Made by a program: the position numbers and the translations under genes. 64,000 nt of DNA from Ligustrum vulgare (Eukaryota; Streptophyta; Magnoliopsida; Lamiales; Oleaceae): positions 54,382,096-54,446,095 of the forward strand of contig OY743177.1 of the NCBI GenBank assembly GCA_963555705.1, in the 5' to 3' direction. Under the pieces are notes generated by a model. It searched no databases. It saw only the letters and a list, made by a program, of their open reading frames with translations, and had not been told where the DNA came from. Below are positions 37,656 through 48,775 of this stretch, in pieces; within the stretch, counting starts at the first letter, position 1; the number at the start of each line of letters is the position of its first letter.

Positions 37656-37673
37656 CCCATTTTTGTAGTAGTG

Positions 37674-38430
37674 GTACTCTCAAGAAAGACGCTCGAGAAT
37701 TTGTAAAACGATGCGAAGTTTTCCAGATACATGGGAATTTGATCCATGTCTAAGCTGAAATGCAACATGTTATATTTGGAGTTAGAACATTCTATCAATG
37801 GGGACTCGACATAGTGGGACTAGTCCCTATTGCAAAAGGTCAACAGAAGTTCTTGCTGGTTGCAGTCAACTATTTTACCAAATGGGTCGAAGCGGAAGCC
37901 CTTGCCACCATATCTGCCCAAAAGGTCTAAAATTTTATTTGGAGACAAATCATATGCTGTTTCGAAATCTGCTAGGTGATCATTACAGACAACGAGAGAT
38001 TGTTTGATAATAGGGAACTCAAGAGCTTCTGTGCGAGCCTTAACATCGAACTACAACTGGCTTCAGTGTCGCATCCACAAATGAACGAGCAAGTTAAGGT
38101 TACAAACATGAGCATACTTTGGGATCTAAAACAAGGTTGGATGGAAGAGGAAGTGAATGGGCTGAGGAGTTGCCAAATATTTTATGGGCATATAATACAA
38201 CACCAAGAGAATCAACGTTGACGACTTTTAAAATGTGCTTTGGATTGGAAGCTGTCGTACCACATGAGATTGTTGTTCCGTCATCTTGGATTTCGGTCTA
38301 CCATATCGATTTCGAATATCATCAATTTCTGCTAGATACGTTTACTGAAGAAAGAGATGATTCCTAAAGGAGAACGCTTCATCTTAAACGAAAGTCACAG
38401 TATGACCATGAGAGAAAGGTGAAACATAGA
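37674..38430 (+). pseudogene. Tat Ty3/gypsy integrase core (3' half)
   Basis: Continues the integrase interrupted at 32892: LKKDAREFVKRCEVFQ, then GLDIVGLVPIAKGQQKFLLV with the first core Asp, FTKWVEAEAL, and VIITDNERLFDNRELKSFC with the second Asp, followed by an SHPQMNEQVKVTN block that carries the catalytic Glu region. Frameshifts and stops near 37755, 37930 and 38150 disable it. Later fragments to about 38600 resemble the integrase C-terminal part. Confidence 0.8.
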
Positions 38431-38669
38431 TCTTTTGCAAAGGCTGACCTTGTACTTTGATAAACCAGAGCAGCTGGGCATCGTCCCACAAAATTGGGAA
38501 CTAAATGGGAAGTTCCTTTTCAAATTAATGAAGTATTGGGCAATGTGGCATATGTGTTAAAAATGATGGATGGTACAATACTAGCATGACTGTGGAATGT
38601 GGAACATCTGAAGAAATTTTTCCAGTAAACTCGAATGTCCAAGGTTGATTTTCAATTCAATGTAATTCT

Positions 38670-39015
38670 TTTTTATGCAATGATCAATAAAGGCATTATG
38701 ATTTTTCAAAGAATTTGAATCAAGCAAATGCGCGAAGCAATAGATTAAAAAATGATCGAACGAAAAAACTTCGTCATGTGCAAAGCAATAGATTGCTAAA
38801 AAACGATCGAACAATATACTTCATCATGCGAAATCAATAGATCACTAAAAAATGATCGAACGGATCGGTTAAAAACGATCGAACAAAAAGACATCATCAC
38901 GCGCGAAGCAATAGATCGCTAAAATGATCGAACAAAAATACTTCATCACGCACGAAGCAATAGATCGCTAAAAAATGATTGAAAAAAAGACTTCATCACT
39001 TTTTCATCAAAGCAA
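38670..39015. repeat. Tandem repeat downstream of integrase in the Tat element
   Basis: About six 50-60 bp units of the form AAGCAATAGATCGCTAAAAA followed by TGATCGAAC...CTTCATCA. Non-coding minisatellite in the region between Pol and the 3' LTR, a usual place for such arrays in Tat elements. Confidence 0.85.
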
Positions 39016-39189
39016 TCAAAACAAAGACTTCAACAAATAAATTAAATTTGAGGTTGTAACATTCGAATGCTAAAGATTGGGATTGCTAAAAATCAAAAGG
39101 CCATAGCTATATGATTCATAACAAAATATAAGGAGTTACAAAAGCAAGAGTTCTCCTATCTAAATTATTACAAATTTTTTAACTGCCTT

Positions 39190-40620
39190 CACTAGAAGAA
39201 GGGACTAGTTCGAAGCATCGCCGTCTTGATCTTCTTTTCTTCCAATGCCTGAGCATGGACAAAGTCTTCAAACTCATCAAGATCTATGGCAGGATGGTCA
39301 CGACGAAGCCAATCCTTTACCTATTGTAGGCGTGAATCATTGACTTTACCCCATACATTCCGGCGACTTCGTCAAATTCAGGAAAGCTTTTGTAAGTCTC
39401 CACAACCTCATGAGCAAGATCTTCAAGATGGCAAAGGGTTGATAAAAAAATGATTAGGAAACTAACCCTTCTTATTTCAACGGAAAAGGCGCGATGAATA
39501 CTGGTGCCACCTCTCTTCTTCATGTCCTCCATTAGGCCATGTTCGACTGCGCTAGCAATGACTCAAACATCTCCATTAGGCCATGTTCGACTGCGCTAGC
39601 AATGACTCAAACATCTTCATCAACGTTGGTCACAGAATGAGCAGAAGCCTCTTGACCTCCACCACGAGGACTGGAGATCATATGCACTACAGTTATTGGT
39701 CATAAAGAGGTCCCTGCGGCATGAACGTTTGAAGGGATTACAGGGGAATCAATAAGAGGATCTCTAGCATTAGCCTTTCTTTTTGTACCTTTCCCCTTGG
39801 CTGCCATTGCCCTCATCAGAGCCTTGACCTTGCTACAATTGTAGCTCATCTCGTCTAAAACAGAAACAAAGAATCTTATGAATCCAAATAAAAGAAGTTA
39901 AATATGACTTTGAAGTATAAGAAAGAATTACCCTTTGAAAAGTTTATACAATGTTTGATCAAACTGGTCGCTCATTCGATCGCCAAGAGGCCCACATCCT
40001 TGAATGACCTGAAGAGCTTTCTCTTCAACTTGAGAAAGAACGACCGAACTATTGAAAGACTCATAGTTCGGTCGATTCCAAGTAGTGGAAAATGGAAAGG
40101 GACCGTTATTTCGTTTGACAAAGAAAAACCTGGTCTTCCAACCAAGTTGGGAAGATGGACATTAAGGGACTTTGAAATCGTTCTTAGTGGCAAACACAAC
40201 CAGACTGTTGTAATCATGATGAGGTTTTAATTCGACCAAGAATCGTAAAAACGTTTAATGAAGGAGTGATGTCATTTTGTAAACATAATAACAAAAATAA
40301 ATAATAACTCTCCAAGTAATTGGAGCTAATTGTACAGGGTTAAGGTCGACAAAACGAAGGAAAGACACAAGGAAGGGATGAAGGGGGAATCGAAGACCGC
40401 CCTTCATAGAATCTAAATAGATGGTCACCTCACCAACCTCTCCCTCACCAATCCCCTCATCGTTCAAGGGTGCATGATAGGAATGATAACGGATATGACA
40501 AAGGAATTGAGTACTTCGACCATGGGAATTTCATTGTAGCAACTTTGGTGGTTGGAGGATAACCAAAGCATCTAGAGAATGACGGTAGGGTCAAGCACGA
40601 GCCATGTTGTGCTACATTCG
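39190..40620 (-). pseudogene. Antisense ORF of the Tat element (PF04195 'putative gypsy type transposon' family), decayed
   Basis: Minus-strand frames at 40255-40467 and 39972-40217 read GEVTIYLDSMKGGLRFPLHP, LVSFLRFVDLNPVQLAPITW and NVHLPNLVGRPGFSLSNEIT, the hallmark blocks of the plant PF04195 proteins coded antisense between Pol and the 3' LTR of many Tat elements. Stops and a frameshift near 40220-40250 split it. A second decayed copy is at 48776-50170. A smaller frame at 39317-39532 belongs to the C-terminal part. Confidence 0.65.
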
Positions 40621-41046
40621 AGGGGAAATAGGAAAAACATCAAAAATGGTAAGATTAAATGAAATCCGCTAAAGTTCAGGTTGGAGCAAAGAAAAGACGC
40701 AGGAGGTGCTCAAGAGGACGGAAAAAGTTTATCAAAGCAAATGGGAGAAAATATGTGTAGTCCCACGTATTTATACTTAACAAAATGATTAACTTCCCTT
40801 CCCAAGGAAATCTCTTGACATTCCCGCCTTTTCAGATTTAAAAGATGCATGACAAATTGATATGACACACAGTCATTCAGTCAGGCCTGAGGTAGGGGAG
40901 TCGAAGACTTAATGATGAGAAGACACGTATATAGACACATTAAATGTGTGGAGCAATTTTCAATGCTTTACGATTGTTCAAATATGACTTGACACCAAAC
41001 GATCTCGATTCATAAATGAAGAATCACGATCACCTGAGGGGACTAT

Positions 41047-41474
41047 TGATGCATATACGGATAATATGAACGATCAGTCCAGGAGGCAAAGAAGTCGAAT
41101 AACGGTATGACTCAGCATGATCGACCGATTATGAATGGGCGAAAATCACGCGACAAATCCGGATGCCTATCCTTGGTAAGATAACCGTTATCCCTAAATT
41201 ATAGGTAAGCGTACCTAATCCAACTATAATCCTCGATTTATCGAAGATTTTTACATCCTAAAATCCTGGGAGATTAAACCTATAAGTACCCCCATCCTCC
41301 ATGGCACTCAGGTACGCAATTTTTCATAAGAAAGCACTCGTTGTCAATTTTTCTCGAAAAACCATTTTGCTGATTATCAAGTCAGAGGTACAACGGGGGT
41401 AAAGCCCCACATTTTTCAGGTTGGAATAGCTGATCGAGTTCATGGTCAAAAGTAGTAAAGTTCATTCCGCATCA
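41047..41474 (+). repeat. 3' LTR of the Tat-type element, copy 1 (428 bp)
   Basis: Starts TGATGCATATACGG after a CCTGAGGGGACTAT polypurine tract and ends AAAGTTCATTCCGCATCA. The 31-base end matches the 5' remnant at 29525-29555. It lies directly against NAC-segment copy 2. Confidence 0.82.
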
Positions 41475-41757
41475 GAGGTAGAGGTGGATTTTCCAAGAAA
41501 TTAGTTCCTTTTTATTCTTTTTTCTTGTCCAGAACTTAGTTTTTTCTTTTCTTCTACCACCTTCATTTGATTTTTGATTTTTGGTGCCTAAGAGATTTGA
41601 GGTGAAGGTGATCTTCGACAGTCGTCGTTTGGATGCGTGGTGATAGTCGACTGACTATGAATTGGTTTTTCTCGATTTGATTACTGGTTGGGTACAGTGT
41701 GGATAATGATGAGATTGTGTTTGGGCCTGAGTGGAGGAAGAAGCTTTTGATTTCTCT

Positions 41758-42258
41758 TTAAGGTAGTATTTGATAAGGTAGATTTGTCTAGGAAGTAGGA
41801 ATTCATTTGTTACTTTCATTTTTTCCTGTTGTTTGATTGACAAGTTTTGTCTTGGAAATGATTTTCCTATTTTTGTTGGAAGTTGTGCAATTCCTTATTT
41901 TTAAGGCGAATGAATTATTAGCTAATAGGTGATAATTGGTTTCGACATTTGCATGACAAACGATAAAAGGCTCGTTTGATCATTCTTGTTGTTGTTAATT
42001 GACATATTTTTTTCTCAGAAATTAACATTATTATTATCAAGTACAAATATGTGGAAAAATAAAAAATAAAAAATTATTTAAAATGACTAAATTTTGTTTT
42101 ATATTCCATGGAAAATAATATCAATCAAACAAAAAAAGTTGGAAAATTTTCCACTTTTTCCACCTAAAAAATTAAATCAATCAACACATTAAACTTCCAA
42201 TTCCCTAGAATTCATTTTTTCCACCCAAATTCCACCATCGCTATCAAATGGATACTAA
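41758..42258. mobile_element. Small TIR element (about 0.5 kb), hAT-like MITE
   Basis: Absent from copy 1, where TTTCTTTAATTGATT is continuous at about 25728-25742, but present here and at 51314-51815 in copy 3. The ends are GGTAGTATTTGATAAGG and, complemented, TAGTATCCATTTGATAGCG, an imperfect inverted repeat around (T)TTTGATA. The interior is AT-rich without a frame. Exact ends and TSD are uncertain. Confidence 0.5.
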
Positions 42259-42280
42259 TTGATTATTTCTAATTATTTTA

Positions 42281-44016
42281 TTAGTAAATACTAAGCAGTA
42301 CTAATTGGTCCTTAAACTTTGGGCTTCTTGCGACAATAGTCCCCAGCGTTTAGATTTTAACATTTATACTCTTAGAATCACCAAACATTATGAAAATAGT
42401 CTTTACCATCAGATTCTGTTAATTTCAACTGTTAAAAACACGATTTGACAGTATTTTTTAAATATTTAGAATTATCTTTTAATCTTTGTGAAAAGATTTT
42501 GGTGACAGAAAAAATGGAAGAAGAATGCACTGGATGGCAGAATATTTGTTATCCAACTGTGGAAGGATGATTGGGATGTAGAACAATAGAAGACATGAAC
42601 CATGCATTTGACTACAAGCTCTGGTGGCAGTATAGGCAACAATAGTCCCTTTGGAGCAAAATTTTAAGCCCCCGTTTGAGACCCATTATTTCAAATAATT
42701 CGGTTTGTAATTTTAACTTTTTAGAAAACTTATGATTAAAAAGTAAGATTTTTTTATTTATTTATGTGTAGATTAATTTATTGATTGAAAACTTTATTTT
42801 TCAAAACTCGTTTTCAACCTCACATTATATCAATGAAATAATCTATAGATAAATTTATAAATGGTTTACCAAATATAGGCTTATTAATTTATGGAGATTT
42901 ATTAAAAATTCAACAACCTGTCTCTATTTTAATTTTTAAAAAAAATTTAGAAATTGGGCCCTTGTTTGGTCCAGGAATTTTTTAAAAACTTTACCTCAAA
43001 ACTCATTTTCATCTACAATATTTTATGGGATCCACCACTTTCATATTTTCAACATCTTTTCAATTATATATTATCTAAAAAATCTAAATTTCTTCCAAAA
43101 TATCATTTACCAAACGGTTGCTGAATAAAAAATATTTAGGGGTGGACAAAAATAGGAATTGAGTTGATCAAATCAAAAAAATCGAAGTTCATTTTGAATT
43201 TCTAAAGTGCATAATTAAAAAATTTAACAAAAATTCACTATAATAATAGTTTAACCTATCGGTTTTACTTTCTATTTTCGGTTTTCAATTTTTGGTTTTG
43301 GTTTTGGTTTTGAGAACGATCAATTTCTCTCTCTGTTTTTTAAAAAAAAAAAAAAAACAAAACAAAATAGTTTTTGATTTTTTCGGTTTGGTTTCAATTA
43401 GAGTGACAGATTGTTGTTGAATTTTAATAGATCTCCATAAATTAAAAAAATCTTTGTTTGGTATCCATTTATAAATTCATGTGTAGATTATTTTATTTGG
43501 TAGAATGTGTAGTTGAAAACGAATTTGAAAAAAAATAAAATTTTTAATCAATAAAGTAATCTACATATAAAAAATATCTTATTTTTTTACTACAAATTTT
43601 CCAAAAAACTACAATTACAAACCGAATTATTTGAAATAATGAGTTCAAACGAAGACTTAATATGTTAAGGACTAAATATACCAAATGTTTGTAGGTTAAT
43701 GATTAAATACGCCAAATATTTATAGGTTAAGGACTTAATACGTCAAAATATTTTCATTCCAGGAATGTTATTTACGTACAACCTTTTAATTGGACTTAAT
43801 ATGTCAAAACTTTTTGATAAAGACATAAATACTCTTCTGAATATTTAAAAAATAGGGTCAAATAATGTTTTTAATGATTGAAATTAACATAATCTAACGA
43901 TAAGAACCATTTTCACAACGTTTAGTGATTCTGAGGGTATAAATGACAAAATCTAAACGTTTGAGATTATTATTGCCAGAAACCCAAATATCAAGGAACA
44001 TTTGTGCTCTTTACCC
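42281..44016. mobile_element. Foldback-type element with long inverted arms (1.74 kb), TSD TTATTTTA
   Basis: The left arm (from 42281) and the right arm (to 44016) are inverted copies: CGTTTAGATTTTNNCATTTATAC on the left reappears complemented near 43925-43965, and TTAGTCCTTAA-type units reappear near 43660-43740. The 8 bp TTATTTTA flanks both ends (42273-42280, 44017-44024) and is single in copy 1 (about 25750). A 150 bp LINE remnant (42510-42665) sits in the left arm. Other copies: 51840-54229 and, inverted, about 29805-31290. Confidence 0.75.
42510..42665 (+). pseudogene. LINE ORF2 scrap in the foldback arm
   Basis: Codes CYPTVEGG-like and MNHAFDYKLWWQYRQQ stretches, the conserved link between reverse transcriptase and the zinc-binding region of plant L1 ORF2. 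The rest of the LINE was deleted here; a longer version is at 52060-53962. Confidence 0.6.
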
Positions 44017-44835
44017 TTATTTTAAATATATATTTAGCTAATGTGACAATGTGGGACCGAATATGGTGCCATGTCGGTCATCTATTACACTAGTCAGTAT
44101 TTTCATCCGACGAGATTAGTTTCAATTACGAATGTACAACATATTAGAAAGCTAAGTGACCATTGGGAAGCATCCTAATGTTCAGTGACTAGTTAGTAAC
44201 CAACATATAAAGTTCACTGGCCATTCATATATTTAACTCTATGGTTGAAAATGAATATAAGAAATAAGAATTATTTATTTATTTTTATTTTTTTCGAAAG
44301 AGAGTCAAACAAGGACTTAATAAATCAATCACGCTACTTGTACATGATGGGTGGCTGATTAGGTTACATATAACACACTTGACAAACACCTATCACTTTA
44401 TCCATCACATCAATTTTAAAATCAACAATCACAATTGTGTTAGCACACAGATTGTTAAACCACTAGGTAAACTACTATGTACAACTATATTAATTCTTAG
44501 GGTCTGTTTGGAATCTTATTTTTTTTTTTTGCAAAATAAATGGAATGTTTGTTGTCAAATCAAGAATTTAAATTATTTGTTGATTTATTTGTGTGTTCGA
44601 GGTAAGATATGGGGTTAAAAATTGGAGAAAAAAATATGAATTTATAAAAAGTGATATAAAAAATTGTGTAAATTAAATCAAAATAATCATTACAAATTAA
44701 ATGGTTGTCGAAGACACCTAATAAATTGGGGTAGTCTTCATTGTCAATTAATCCTTACGCCCTACCTGTCATCTTGATCTGGAGACACAGTGTTCGAATA
44801 CCCTTTCCTGCAATTTTTTTTTTGTTACTAGAAAA

Positions 44836-44875
<40 letters not shown>

Positions 44876-44925
44876 ACGAATTCAAATCCCCTCAGTAAAA
44901 AATCACGGGAATTTCAAAATCAGGT
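44017..44925 (+). promoter_or_regulatory. Upstream region and 5' leader of NAC-2
   Basis: Colinear with 25750-26256 and 61240-61456 in parts. It has a (CT)n microsatellite at about 44841-44869 in the leader. The frame at 44379-44618 shows no homology. Promoter function is inferred only from the conserved position. Confidence 0.4.
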
Positions 44926-45731
44926 ATGGCATTCCTAATACCACCAGGTTTCGTTTTTAAACCCACTGATCAAAAACTTATCACACTTTACTTAAAACCC
45001 AAAGCAATGGGATTGCCATTTCCATGCGATAGATTTCTTGAACGAAATATATACGGAGAGAATGGTACTCCCCATGGATTGTTTTTCCCAACAACGATCC
45101 ATGGGAAATTGTTGGGGACTCCGAAGTTCGTGTTGTGAAGAAGGAAATTTATGTATTTACAGAGTTGGAAAAGATAGGTAGAAGGAATTTTTTTAGGGTG
45201 GCCGGCTGTTGAAAGTGGGCTAGGAAATCTAAGGAGAATTTATCAAGAATTGGTAGGGAGAAGTCATCGGTGCCAAGAAGTCATTTACTTTCAAATTGAA
45301 TGGAGATTTGAATCATGAGGAGATAGATAAGAAGAAGGGTCGTTGGATTATGCACGTACGAGTATACTTTGGCTGGAAGTTCTTTGGAGGGAGTGAATAA
45401 CAAGGATTATGCCGTTTGTCGAATTTCATGGGATCCGCCAAAATTCTGTGTAGAAGAGGAAGAAGAGCCTGATCTTGTTACTGAATTTGATTTCAGAATT
45501 GTAGAAAACGTTGATGAATCAAGAAGCCAAAGATCAGGTTTTGAATACCCGACTAAAATGAGGGTTTGCGTTGAAAGAGATTTAGACGGCAAGAAGCTGA
45601 ACTCTGGAGCTGCCTCTGATGAAGATTTTTTATATTGGCTTGACAAAATGATTTCCTGCGACTACAACGAGACAACTGACTTTTTATTTGGACATAATGT
45701 TGTTCAGGCCTGTTTGGCAACCTCACTTTAA
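44926..45731 (+). pseudogene. NAC-2: frameshifted NAC-domain pseudogene
   Basis: It starts like its paralogs (MAFLIPPGFVFKPTDQ...) and then breaks after NGTPHGLFFP, where two extra bases (GGTACTCCCCATGG against GGTACCCCATGG) shift the frame, with a stop by 45138. Further damage: a base change turns the glycine after GC into a stop in the GCGTW block (about 45210), small deletions follow near 45240, and four extra bases lie before the HEYTL block (about 45355). The last third (45369-45731) is open again and keeps the DEDFLYWLDKM tail. The stop has moved downstream through DNA that lies beyond the stop in NAC-3. Confidence 0.85.
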
Positions 45732-46194
45732 TTGGCAAAAAAAAAAAAAAAGACCCAAAAATTAATTTACACAATTCCTCATACTACTTTTTAACTATTC
45801 ATATTTTCTCTCTTCAATTTTTAATTACACATCTTACCTAGAAAATACAAATAAATCATCTAAATAATTTCAATTCCATTTAAAACAAGTCGAACAAAGT
45901 CTTAGTTGTAGGATCAGTGTTGTCTGATTTTCTTGTAAAGTTGTTTGAGACACACATGTTTGTTCTAAGGATTTGATGCAGTTTATCCATCATAGTTTGA
46001 ACCTTGTTGAAGAACTTTTCTGCATCATTATCACTGTACTCAACTTTGTTGCACTTCAGAAGCGGATTTTTGAAATTAATTGGAACTTAAATATGTGCGC
46101 GCAAGCGAAATCTTTATTTGAAATGTAGACGTATTATATATAGGAAATAGAAGAATCTATAAAAGAATTAAAAAACTCGATTCGTAGTTAATGA
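45732..46194. other. Downstream block of NAC segment copy 2
   Basis: Non-coding; matches 62216-62680 (shared GATGCAGTTTATCCATCATA). Homology ends near 46150, where pararetroviral sequence takes over. Confidence 0.6.
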
Positions 46195-48775
46195 CCAATA
46201 ATTAAATAACAGATAGAAATGACTCAAAAACATTAGAATTTTGTAAAAGATTCCACGATGATACACAAGGACTAACAATATTTAATTCTCCCAAAACTTC
46301 TGAACCAATCTTGATAAAATAGAATAATTTTATTATTAATCTCTTTACATAAGAAAATAGACACTCTAAAATGGTCAAAAGTACCAGTTTCTTCATCTAC
46401 ATCAAATATAGAAAGTGATTTGAAATTAATATCAGGAAAACTATGAAATTTAAATCTCAAAAAAAAAAAAAAAAAAAAAAAAATCAAATCGGAAGAGAAA
46501 AAATAACTAGAAAATTACCAAAAGATTCAAAATTCCCAAGATAAGTTTGTCAACACCATTTTTAGGAAGATCAAGAATATTAGTGAAGAATCCTCCAAGC
46601 CTAGTACTTCAGGAATAAGCAGAAACTTATTAGACATAATATTAAGAACAAAACAACATCACCAAAGTATTGAAGAAATCATAGATCTACAGGAAGATTA
46701 TATAAGATTCCAGATACATGGTTTAAAAATACTTAACCCAGAAATCTTATATAATAGAGGGTTTTTTTGAATAAAAAACACAGTTATTTAGACATAATAG
46801 AGAAGTTTCAATCCAATGTCTAGGTAATCAAGTTAGAAAACTGAATTTAATATCAGAAGACTCTAAGAGAGAATTAAGAAAGAGAAATTATAGATTTATT
46901 CATCTAGGTTTAATAGTTATAGGAATTAAAGGATTAACAAGAAAAAAATCTAAGATGTAAATCATTAATTACTATTTATGATGAAAGATTTAATAACATA
47001 GATAAAATTCAGATTGACACTATGGAAGTATATATGAATAGTAATAATTGTATTATATATTGCAATCAAGTTTTTTTTAATGATTATTAAAGATTTTTTA
47101 GAAAAAATAAAAATTGGAATCCAAACTAAAGGATATGAAGATGCAAAAAAGTGGAGAAAATTTATTAATCCATGTAGGATTTTTGGGGAGATGTTCTATT
47201 AACTCCCAAACTAAATATAAGATTTTCATAGACAAAGTAGTGAATTTAATGAGTAGTAAAGCAATTAATATGGTTAAACCAAAAGAATTCTTAGCAAAAC
47301 ATTTAGCATGATTAAAATGTGATATAGATAAATTCTTAGAAGATCAATAAAAACTATTAAATACAAAGAAAATGAAAAACTATTAAATTCTTATAATCAA
47401 ATACAAAGACAACGTGAAGAAGAACTATATCAAGAAAATGTTCATATAGAATTAATAGGAGAATACATTGATAAAATAATTTTTCCAAAAGAATTAGGAA
47501 TAATTCTTAGTAAAAAAGAATTATTAGAGTTGGAAGATCAAATGTATCTTACAAAATAAATAAAAGAAACAAAATATTTATATGATCAAGAACAAAATAT
47601 AAGGATAGGAATGATCAAAGATGAATTTGATGATAATAAATCAGAATTACAAATTTTAGTTATAAAAAAATTTAATGGAAGATGCAAATACATATAGAGC
47701 TTTTGACAAAACTATGAAACATGAGACACTTATTTATGGAGGAAGATTTCCTTCAAGAGGAGTTTATAGTACATATAATGATCCCCCAGAAAATAAAAAA
47801 TATGTAGCTAAAGGAAGTGAGAGAACTTTAGAAAGTAAAATAGAATTTCAGGAAGCTCCATAGCCTAGATTGTAAATATAACAACACATGATCCACAAAC
47901 ATGGACTAATGTCATAGATGTTTGGAAAAATACAATTATAGGACATTATATTAGAGATTTTCAAGAAATGGAACCTTTAGATATGCATAGATATTTAGAA
48001 ACATTCTTAGGAGAGAGCACTAAGGCTATGTGGGAAGCATATAAAATCGAAAAGAAAGAAGAATTTGATCAATTAGTTAGTTTAGGTAGTAATCCATATA
48101 ATTTCATTAATAAAATGCATAATTTAATTACTGGAGTAGATCCAAATTCAGGCAATATGAGTATACAAAGAAAAGCTATGAGAGATTTAGAACAACTTAG
48201 CTTGTATAAATAGACTAAATGCAGATATGTTAAAAAAAATTTAAATGAATATTATTAACTTCAATTTCAGGAAATACATTTAATCAAGAAATAGGGAAAA
48301 AGTTATTTCATAAATTACTAGGTCCGTTAGTACTAGAAATTCAATTCACACAATTCATTAGCTTCTTCTCTAAGGAAGTACAAAACCCCAACATGCTCTT
48401 TCCCATATCGCAATAATGAATAAATATTTGAAAATAATGAGCAGACCAGCCCACTTTTATTATATGTGGGTTCCTTTTTCATGGAATAATTTACCATCAG
48501 TAAAAGATCAACCAGACAAACAATGGAGTATAGGACATGTAATTCAACATATAATCAGATGTTTAAAAAATAAATGTGTAGAATTACAAATACAAAAACA
48601 ACTAAAAAAGACAGATTATAAATTTTGAAAAAATATTTAAACTCCACAAACTTATGGAGCTTCTAGTTCTAAGACCAGTAAGAAAAGATATAGGAAAAAT
48701 AAAAGGGGAATTGAGAAAAGATATTTTCTTAGGAAATCTAATAAAAGAAAACCTTATCAAGATGAGAAAAGACTT
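46195..48775 (+). pseudogene. Endogenous pararetrovirus fragment: movement protein and coat protein region, badnavirus-like order
   Basis: Several frames in sequence. 46195-46740 gives an N-terminal polyprotein part. 46740-47340 carries the conserved core of the caulimovirid movement protein (a VSIQCLGNQVRKL stretch and a LIVIGIKGLTRK stretch, later TKGYED and LLIHVGFLGRCS). 47880-48330 resembles a badnavirus-type coat protein core (LETFLGESTKAMWEAY, NLITGVDPNSG). 48600-48770 is the basic tail with an IYTPQTYGASSSK-like stretch. Stops and frameshifts throughout make it non-functional. At about 48775 it joins Tat retrotransposon sequence abruptly. It is an old integrated viral relic; the movement-then-coat order is that of badnaviruses and relatives. 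Confidence 0.7.

Larger units (their letters stand above)
32893..37673. mobile_element. CACTA (En/Spm) transposon, non-autonomous, 4.78 kb
   Basis: The ends are CACTACAACAAAAATAGCC and, complemented, CACTACTACAAAAATGGGC, followed on both sides by GCAACGTTT / AAGTGTTGCGGTAGACC subterminal repeats. The 3 bp flanks are CTA (32890-32892) and GTA (37674-37676), one mismatch. Removing the element rejoins the gypsy integrase sequence as GGCCTA + CTCTCAAG. No TNPD-type transposase frame is visible; the interior holds intron-rich, gene-like material on the minus strand. Confidence 0.88.
41475..46190 (+). repeat. NAC-bearing segmental duplication, copy 2
   Basis: Begins GAGGTAGAGGTGGATTTTCC beside the Tat LTR and continues colinear with copy 1, interrupted by a 0.5 kb TIR element and by the foldback element. 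The NAC-2 pseudogene and its downstream block end where pararetroviral DNA begins at about 46190. Confidence 0.8.

Noticed and set aside
38670..39015. Second CRISPR-like or satellite array
   Set aside because: Variable-length tandem units within a Tat retrotransposon 3' region; an ordinary minisatellite.
46272..46487. Minus-strand frame with a poly-Phe start
   Set aside because: The poly-Phe comes from a poly-A tract on the plus strand, and the plus-strand frames across it join the viral polyprotein better.
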